From NCBI GenBank assembly GCA_009731375.1, contig BJOX01000207.1, forward strand, positions 637,390 to 701,389: DNA of 64,000 bases. Direction: 5' to 3'. The notes under the pieces are model-generated. The model was given only the letters and a program-made list of their open reading frames with translations. It had not been told where the DNA came from and made no database searches. The DNA comes from Paulinella micropora. Taxonomy: Eukaryota; Cercozoa; Imbricatea; Euglyphida. The translations under genes and the position numbers were made by a program. Below, piece by piece: positions 57,061 through 64,000 of this stretch (position 1 is the first letter of the stretch; every line of letters starts with the position of its first letter).

Positions 57061-58430
57061 ATGCAGGAGGCAGCACGTAGTGCTAGCGCTAGTAGTGTGG
57101 AGGCATTTGGGCGAACTGCAGAAGGGGTGGTGTTTTTCCAAGTCGACGGTGTGTCAAGCAACGTACCAGTAGCTGAGGTTGTCGTTTCCGACGAAGTGAG
57201 ACAACGGTATTGGAATTTCCCTACTGAGGCAAAGCTCAACGCCCTTGACCCAGATTGCCTGTGGAAGTACGATGCGAAGGCCAAGGATTGGATTGAGCAA
57301 CAGGCTTCCAGTGCCAAACGCAAGCGGGGGGCAGTGAACCGATTTCACGAAGAACAGGAGAAAGCAGAAAAAAAACGGAGAAAAGAGCTGAGAAAGAAAA
57401 AAAAAAGAAAAGAAGAAGAGAGAGGAGAAAGAAAGGAAGAGAGAGGAGGAAGTGAAGAAGAAGAAAAAGGAGGAGGAATTGAAGAAGAAAGAGGAGGAGG
57501 AATTGAAGAAGAAGAAAGAGGAGGAGGAATTGAAGAAGAAGAAAGAGGAGGATGAAGTGAAGAAGAAGAAAGAGGAGGAAGTCAAGAAGAAAGATGAAGA
57601 GGAATTGAAGAAGAAGCAAGAGGAGGATGAAGTGAAGAAGAAAGAGGAGGAGGAATTGAAGAAGAAGAAAGAGGAGGAGGACTTGAAGAAGAAAGAGGAG
57701 GAGGAGAAAGAAAAGAAGAAAGAGGAGGAAGAGAAGAAAGAGGAGGAGGAACTGAAGAAGAAAGAGGAGGAGGAAGAGAAAAAGAAGAAGAAAGAGGAGA
57801 AGGAATCGAAGAAGAAAGAGGAAGAGAAAGAAAAGAAGAAAGAGGAGGAGGAGGAAGAGAAGAAGAAGCAAGAGAAGGAGGACTTGAAGAAGAAAAAGGA
57901 TGAAGACAAGGAGAAGCCAGAGGAGGAGCAAGAGAAGAACAAGCAAGAGGAGGAGGACTTGAATTCGAAGAAAGAGGAGGAAGAGGAAGAACTAAAGGAG
58001 AAAGAAAAGGAAAAGGAAAGGAAAGGAAAGAGAAGGAGCAGAAGCAAGAAGAAGCAAGTGATGATCCCGAACAGAGAGACTCCAATGATCATGACGAGAG
58101 GTTGCCCCCTGTGCAAGACGGTTTCGGGCGTGTTTTTTCAACTCCTTTTTTCAAGTTTCCCATCCCGGCCGGCCAGGATGAGGCACCAAAATACCAAGAT
58201 GGGTAACCGCAAGAATTTTTTTGTTGCTTGTAACATATAATTTGCGTGTAGGCTCAGGTTTTTGTACTTGACTGCCACTTGTCTCGTCCGGTACGGCGTT
58301 TTCCTCAAGCAAGTCATTTATACGAATTTGGGAAGTTTTTTGGCCCAAGCACGCCAGCCGGTTCAAGTCATCGACCCGGCACCTGAAGGAGAACTTTGCA
58401 CAATAGCAAGGTCTACTACTACTACTAATA

Positions 58431-58477
<47 letters not shown>

Positions 58478-58527
58478 GTTACCATGACCACTACCACTAC
58501 TACTATCTATCTATCTATCTATCTATT

Positions 58528-58558
<31 letters not shown>

Positions 58559-58590
58559 CTATCTATTTATCTATCTATTTATCTATCTGT

Positions 58591-58633
<43 letters not shown>

Positions 58634-58785
58634 CCTATCTATCTATTCTTTATTTCTTTCTTCTTTTCTTTTTCTTTTACTACTACCCCCCCTATCTATC
58701 TATCTATCTATTCTTTATTTCTTTCTTCTTTTCTTTTTTTTACTACCCCCCCCCTATCTATCTATCTATTCTTTATGTCTTTCTA

Positions 58786-58820
<35 letters not shown>

Positions 58821-60972
58821 TCATCTATCTATCTATCTATCTATCTATTNNNNNNNNNNNNNNNNNNNNNNNNNNNNNNNNNNNNNNNNNNNNNNNNNNN
58901 NNNNNNNNNNNNNNNNNNNNAATAAAAAAGAAAAGAAGAAGAGAGAGGAGAAAGAAAGGAAGAGAGAGGAGGAAGTGAAGAAGAAGAAAAAGGAGGAGGA
59001 ATTGAAGAAGAAAGAGGAGGAGGAATTGAAGAAGAAGAAAGAGGAGGAGGAATTGAAGAAGAAGAAAGAGGAGGATGAAGTGAAGAAGAAGAAAGAGGAG
59101 GAAGTCAAGAAGAAAGATGAGGAGGAATTGAAGAAGAAGCAAGAGGAGGATGAAGTGAAGAAGAAAGAGGAGGAGGAATTGAAGAAAAAGAAAGAGGAGG
59201 AGGACTTGAAGAAGAAAGAGGAGGAGGAGAAAGAAAAGAAGAAAGAGGAGGAGGAAGAGAAGAAAGAAGAGGAGGAAGAGAAGAAGAAGAAAGAGGAGGA
59301 GGAACTGAAGAAGAAAGAGGAGGAGGAAGAGAAGAAGAAGAAGAAAGAGGAGGATGAATTGAAGAAGAAAGAGGAGGAGGACTTGAAGAAGAAAGAGGAA
59401 GAGAAAGAAAAGAAGAAAGAGGAGGAGGAAGAGAAGAAGAAGCAAGAGGAGGAGGACTTGAAGAAGAAAGAGGAGGAAAAGGAAGACAAGGAGAAGCCAG
59501 AGGAGGAGCAAGAGAAGAACAAGCAAGAGGAGGAGGACTTGAATTCGAAGAAAGAGGAGGAAGAGGAGGAACTGAAGGAGAAAGAAAAGGAAAAGGAAAG
59601 GAAAGAGAAGGAGCAGAAGCAAGAAGAAACAAGTGATGATCCCGAACAGAGAGACTCCAATGATCATGACGAGAGGTTGCCCCCTGTGCAAGACGGTTTC
59701 GGGCGTGTTTTTTCAACTCNNNNNNNNNNNNNNNNNNNNNNNNNNNNNNNNNNNNNNNNNNNNNNNNNNNNNNNNNNNNNNNNNNNNNNNNNNNNNNNNN
59801 NNNNNNNNNNNNNNNNNNNNNNNNNNNNNNNNNNNNNNNNNNNNNNNNNNNNNNNNNNNNNNNNNNNNNNNNNNNNNNNNNNNNNNNNNNNNNNNNNNNN
59901 NNNNNNNNNNNNNNNNNNNNNNNNNNNNNNNNNNNNNNNNNNNNNNNNNNNNNNNNNNNNNNNNNNNNNNNNNNNNNNNNNNNNNNNNNNNNNNNNNNNN
60001 NNNNNNNNNNNNNNNNNNNNNNNNNNNNNNNNNNNNNNNNNNNNNNNNNNNNNNNNNNNNNNNNNNNNNNNNNNNNNNNNNNNNNNNNNNNNNNNNNNNN
60101 NNNNNNNNNNNNNNNNNNNNNNCCCCCCCGACTGCCACGCAAGTGCAAGGGCAAGCGTAAGTCGCCACCAGAGGACGAGATTTTGCCTGAGGAAGACGAT
60201 GATGTCCCCCTCATTCCCGCATCGGTACCGTCAATTTAATTTATTATATTTGCTGATTCATTTCACATGCGGCCCAAACTTGCCTGTGTACTAGAAGCCT
60301 CCGCCTAAGAACAAGGGGAAGAAGTCCAAGACGCCCGGCAAATCCTCCCCGGGGGCTGGGGAAGTTCAGCAATCGGCATCGGATGGGCTCCAGCATACGA
60401 ATGAGAAGGTTGACAAGTTCTTTGCTTTGATGAACGATTACATGAAGAAGGATATGGAAGAAGCTAAGAAGCGCCGAAGCCAGGCCTTGGAGGAGGAACG
60501 TGCCTATATGAGGCAGCGCAAAGAGAACGAGAAGAAACTCGAACTGCAGCAACAGGAATGGATTGCAAGCTTGAAAGCTGCGGCCGAGAAGTTGTCGGCA
60601 GCGAGTACATCGGTTGCCAGCGGTCTCGCCTCTCTGCGCCCACCTAACGACCCAGTCTCATTTCGCCCACCTAACGAAGTCCCAGTCGTGAACGTAGACC
60701 GTTTTCTTCTTGATGGGGGCTCGCCGGAAGATTCGCTATCGCCGCCGTCGACGCGCGAAAGAGTCCCTGGGTTGCCACTCCGTCACCATACGCATCATGT
60801 TACTGATTCTAATCGCGGCGGCAGTGGGGACGCGTACATGTCCCGAAGGGACCCAAGTGTGGCACTTCTTCAGTATCATGCGCTGGTGGCGCAACAAGAC
60901 GCGGAACGAGAGAGCGAACGCGCCCGTGCCCGTGCCCGCAACCAGATTGTCCTCTCCAATGTGTTTTGGTAA
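57061..60972 (+). CDS. Coiled-coil protein gene with KE repeats
   Basis: From the ATG at 57061 the product starts MQEAARSASASSVEAFGRTA, followed by a small domain (VVSDEVRQRYWNFPTEAKLN; DPDCLWKYDAKAKDWIEQQ). A Lys/Glu-repeat coiled coil of about 220 residues (KKKEEEELKKK units) follows. The conserved acidic tail (DDPEQRDSNDHDERLPPVQD) ends at a donor after 58202. Exon 58252-58410 reads RYGVFLKQVIYTNLGSFLAQ. Its intron is CTA/CTAT repeat and gap. Further exons lie at 60123-60224 (PPEDEILPEEDDDVPLIPAS) and 60295-60972 (a second coiled coil, MKKDMEEAKKRRSQALEEER, then a Ser/Pro and Arg-rich end with stop at 60970-60972). Frame is lost at an A10 run near 57395 and at a 5-base GGAAA gain near 58020. 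It may be a structural or DNA-associated protein; the function is unknown. The 5' end may include exons from 56484. Confidence 0.55.
58411..58920. repeat. CTA and CTAT arrays with a gap
   Basis: A CTA array (58411-58500) and CTAT arrays with two repeated TTCTTTATTTCTTTC linkers (58646 and 58711) reach a 71-base gap (58850-58920). Confidence 0.95.
58921..59719 (+). other. Second copy of the KE-repeat exon
   Basis: This copy matches about 57400-58140 over its whole length, including the tail DDPEQRDSNDHDERLPPVQD. It has one uninterrupted frame and extra KE units. Gaps lie on both sides (58850-58920 and 59720-60122), within what should be an intron. It is probably the other allele placed in tandem, or a recent exon duplication. 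Confidence 0.75.
59720..60122. other. Assembly gap
   Basis: 403 N bases followed by a C7 run and an exon of the coiled-coil gene. Confidence 0.99.
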
Positions 60973-61186
60973 TTCTTCATCATTTTAGCTTGCGGTTAAT
61001 GTTAAAATTGTTGTACAGGTGAAGGTTCACGTCAAAGTTCAGTTGGATGTTAGCTGGCGGTTGATGTTAAATTAATTATAGAAAGCTTTTTGCTTCATTC
61101 TTATTGAAATAAAATCAGGAAATCACGTTGCCCCGTTAATATTAATGATTACCGAATGACTTCATTTCTGAATTTACGAACTGTGA
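60973..61186. other. 3' flank of the coiled-coil gene
   Basis: AT-rich, no frame. Two related words (TTAGCTTGCGGTTAATGTTAA and TTAGCTGGCGGTTGATGTTAA, split here by position 60987 and 61051) suggest a small duplication. Confidence 0.45.
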
Positions 61187-61744
61187 CTTTTTGAAAGAAA
61201 AAAAATTCAATCTTAAGTTGAAGTTTAATGATTATTCAATAAATTATTAATAAATTTGTTTTAGAATAATTTGCAGCAGCAAATGAAAGCTGAATTACGG
61301 GTTTCCTGTCGTTTCCGGTATTTTTTCATAGCGTTGTCTATGCGACTTCAAGTTGGATTTTTTGTGACACTTTTCGAAAAAAAAAATTCAAGTCACAAGT
61401 TTAAGTTTAATGATTATTCAATAAATTGTTAATAAATTTGTTTTAGAATCGTTTGCAGCAGCAAATGGAAGCTAAATTACGGGTTTCCTGTTGTTTCCGG
61501 TAGTTTGTCATAGCGTTGTCTATGTGACTTTAAGTTGATTTTTTTATGAAATACTATATGATGATAAAGTTGAACTTTTTTTGAAAATATTTAATAGTTT
61601 CATTCAAATATCATTTAAATTAATTAGTAAATATAATTAAATTGATTTCGCATCATTTACTTTGTTCTTCCGTTTCCTCTCTACTACGCTGTAGGAAGTT
61701 TGGTTCCAAAGGTACATGTACCTTTTGCCGAAATAGTTGTTATA
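61187..61744. repeat. 435-bp dispersed repeat, copy 2, with an extra partial unit
   Basis: 61305-61744 matches 53963-54397. Upstream, 61187-61304 is a diverged partial repeat of the internal block (TTCAATAAATTATTAATAAA; TTTGCAGCAGCAAATGAAAG), so this locus has one more tandem sub-unit than copy 1. Confidence 0.88.
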
Positions 61745-62475
61745 GAGTAAGGGCTATATATAGTTAGAACTGCAGAGAGCGTAGGTTACGGGATGGAGCC
61801 AGTGCTAGAGCAGTTGAGATAAATAAGGGCTGGAGCAGGGGAGGACTGTAGCCAGTTAAATCAAAGCGAGCCACATTGCAGGAGCGCAGGTGCAAGACAG
61901 GAAGTAGGGCTCGTCCAAGGAACAACACATGTGGGTACGTGGAGCGGCACAGCAGATCATGTAGCATAACTGTGACAAACGAGAAGGCTGGGACATGCTG
62001 GTTGGCTGCTTGGTTGCTAGCGACGCAGGTAGGGTGATCTTGTTCCCGGATCCAACATAATAGGAGCGCGGAAGGGACAACGCGGAACCGGAGAGAGAAG
62101 GAAACAGTGAAACATAACATAGGGGAATGCAGAACCTAGGCCTAGGAACATATGGACATCGTGGTGGGTCTATCGATCGTGGCCTTTGCTAATGTTAATT
62201 ACAGTACGGTGTAAGGGCTGGGTAAGAGTAAGGTTAAGGTATAGGTATAGGGCAGGGTGTATGGTCTCCAGGGCGTTTGAGCTGTGTTTAGGACAAAGAA
62301 TACGACAGGAAAACATCTAATGACCCAATCGAAGTAACGTAGCCAGTGAAGACAGACGTGCCAAAGGGCTTTTGCTCATGTTCGTTACAGAACTGTGTAA
62401 GAGCTGGGTTGCAAGCCTAATTCCCCCCCGGGTGAAGGTTTAATTAGGTTAGTTTTGCGCCGCGATTTCCAGCAG
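61745..62475. other. G-rich intergenic sequence with degenerate telomere-like words
   Basis: Words such as GTAAGGGCTGGGTAAGAGTA and AGGTTAAGGTATAGGTATAG occur around 62210-62260, and TGTAAGAGCTGGGT again near 62396. No coding frame is convincing. The segment ends at an acceptor, TTTCCAGCAG (62466-62475). Confidence 0.5.
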
Positions 62476-64000
62476 GTTAAGTGGGTCCGTGATGGCAATT
62501 ACGCTATTTGCGCGGTTTGCGCTGACCTAGCAGCTCAGCAGAAGAAGGGTTTCAAGTCTGAGGCTCTGGCACTTGAGTGGCGCCAGAAATCCCAAGTCCA
62601 CAACAAAGTTCATCGAGCCAATCGGATTGGCTCCATGAACTCGGAGTACACAGCGTAACCCTCTCTCTCTCTCTATTATTTCTCATTATTATTATTATTT
62701 TTATTCTCATTATTATTACTTCTTTTTTATATAGACAGCTTGTCCCGGGCAAAGTCAATACCTGGAATATTGATATGACTAAGCCTTTTTACATACCCGG
62801 TTGCAACAGGTCAAATCCCGACTTCCGCAACTTGTATGTTCTCAAACTGCTAGCAGGTGGGGCAACATCACATGCCTCAGGCACTCGTTTCATACTCACC
62901 CACCCACTTGCCTAACATTGCTCACGGCACAAATGCCAACATCACCATTTTATACCATCTTTTGCGGGCTGAGGTTTGGGATCATAAAACCACATCTGCT
63001 GTTGACTTGTTTATGAATTGGGATGGTCGGCCAGAGAATACAGATGTGGTCATGATGCTTTTTTTTTCCCACCTTGTTTTTGTGGGGTGGAAAGCACGCA
63101 TCAGAACTCACCGTCTAGTCAGGAACCACTCCCACAATCTGCAAGATCAGGTTTTTTATATCATGCGACATGTCGGTTGGCGAACTACTCTGTTCACAAC
63201 CAATGTCGCGCAAGCTTTGTCCAAACTCCGGATTGGTCTAAAAAAAACTCGGAAAATTACGTTTTGCTGCTGGTTAATTCCGATTATGATTGGCGAGGGT
63301 ATTTTGAGCAGTGCAGGAACAAGCATCTGAAGCACTACAAGCGCCCTCTTGCGTACCAGTACGAGGTAACCTTGCATCGCATTTGACTTTGATATATACA
63401 TATGTATTTTTTTTGAAGGCCGGTGACGTTGCTTCCAAATATCTTCCTGGAGTAAGGTACAAGGTCTGGGGTCATGCCGAGCAGAAGTGGCGAGGTGAGA
63501 ACGATAGTGTAGAGGGTAAAGATTTGCGTCCTTACGTGCAGCCCCCAAACCCTGCCCACCGTCCAGAAAAACCTACACCTGTGCCTTGGGTAACTGAAGA
63601 CATCTCAAAGAATGTCCGCAAGGTTGCGCAAAAGTCCTGTTCAGCGCAGGAAAGAGAGTGGTTCGAGAATATTTTAAAGGATGGCCACTTGCTCAATGAG
63701 AAATGGATAGTTTGGGATGGTGAAGAGGGTGCGGGAGGGCTGGCAGGTAGACCGGCTCATTTCACTTGTACTGATGCTGCTGGCAAGCAGTGGCAGGTTG
63801 ATGTACGTGTGTTGGATGTATTACCTGCTGACTTGTGGGTTGTGCCATCTGATAGGGAGGCGCGCATTTCCGCTGAGTATTTGCTGAGTGAGGAAGAACG
63901 TCTCCGCATGCCGCGGGTCAACTTCCGGAACGATGGCACCGCCCCTCCCCACCCAGCCTGGAGAGGATGCAGATTGTTGGACGCTAGTGAGGTACAATCG
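62476..64000 (+). CDS. DUF7869-like transposon-derived protein, partial, two frameshifts
   Basis: Exon 62476-62654 reads YAICAVCADLAAQQKKGFKS and WRQKSQVHNKVHRANRIG, a Cys/His and helix pattern. Intron 62655-62734 (GTAACC to TATATAG) contains TC and TTA repeats. Exon 62735-63365 continues TWNIDMTKPFYIPGCNRSNP and FRNLYVLKLLAGGATSHASG. It shifts frame near 62900, continues LFMNWDGRPENTDVVMM and RTHRLVRNHSHNLQDQVFYI, and shifts again at an A8 run near 63247 into YVLLLVNSDYDWRGYFEQCR. Intron 63366-63418 is GT-AG. The exon 63419-64000 is fully open (GVRYKVWGHAEQKWRGENDS; EKWIVWDGEEGAGG) and runs off the window. The order of an Asp-x-x-x-Glu-Asn block and an NHSHNLQDQVF block resembles DUF7869 proteins (GHTHxDIDQxF), thought to come from transposases. 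The 5' end is not identified. Confidence 0.55.

Noticed and set aside
57154-59691. Long Ser/Phe- or Leu-rich minus-strand frames resembling membrane proteins
   Set aside because: Antisense of the Lys/Glu-repeat exon. The hydrophobicity comes from complementing AAG/GAG codons.

Overview
This looks like a nuclear scaffold fragment from a repeat-rich unicellular eukaryote. Genes have short GT-AG introns. There is a gene for an octatricopeptide-like repeat plus RAP-domain protein (typical of plastid or mitochondrial RNA-binding factors in algae and alveolates), a Ty3/gypsy LTR retrotransposon, a tyrosine-recombinase retrotransposon, and an unusual load of simple repeats. A chromerid, dinoflagellate or other alga fits, but the sequence does not fix the species. 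There are nine runs of N. Several real coding regions carry frameshifts at homopolymers or short slippage sites, so part of the breakage may be assembly error.

Layout. 1-11.9 kb is almost all microsatellite (TC, AC, TTTC, CTAT/GATA, AAT, GTT, GACA) with islands of unique or duplicated sequence, a long hairpin, a tRNA-like element and two foldback elements. 12.3-14.4 kb holds a three-exon gene for a disordered DPF-motif protein whose two introns are mostly microsatellite. 18.2-21.0 kb (minus strand) is the OPR/RAP gene with several frame breaks. 21.93-32.30 kb is a complete Ty3-like element on the minus strand, with LTRs, PBS, PPT, a gag carrying a CCCH finger and RGG box, and a 1915-residue pol. 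It is inserted in a CTGT array. 32.46-39.28 kb is a DIRS/PAT/Ngaro-type element with split direct repeats in the order A1-ORFs-B1-A2-B2. Its RT is interrupted by an in-frame TGA and its recombinase stops one codon before a tyrosine. 39.6-41.7 kb is CTAT/CATA repeat. 41.7-43.25 kb looks like the 5' end of another LTR element.

44.0-45.5 kb carries an unrecognised multi-exon gene. 46.0-48.1 kb has a decayed minus-strand coding chain and a 690-bp tandem duplication. 48.8-50.8 kb is a multi-exon gene resembling GH130-type glycoside phosphorylases. 51-55 kb is dispersed repeats around a 1.1-kb CAA-type array. 55.5-56.5 kb is a two-exon minus-strand gene of unknown function. 57.1-61.0 kb is a coiled-coil KE-repeat gene with a duplicated exon that is probably a haplotype or assembly artefact. 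62.5-64.0 kb is a gene resembling DUF7869-type transposon-derived proteins, running off the end.

The host-type genes (DPF protein, OPR/RAP, GH130-like) do not form a pathway; they are islands in mobile-element and microsatellite DNA. The most notable features are the split-direct-repeat retroelement, the two foldback families that share a palindromic core, and introns that consist largely of microsatellite.
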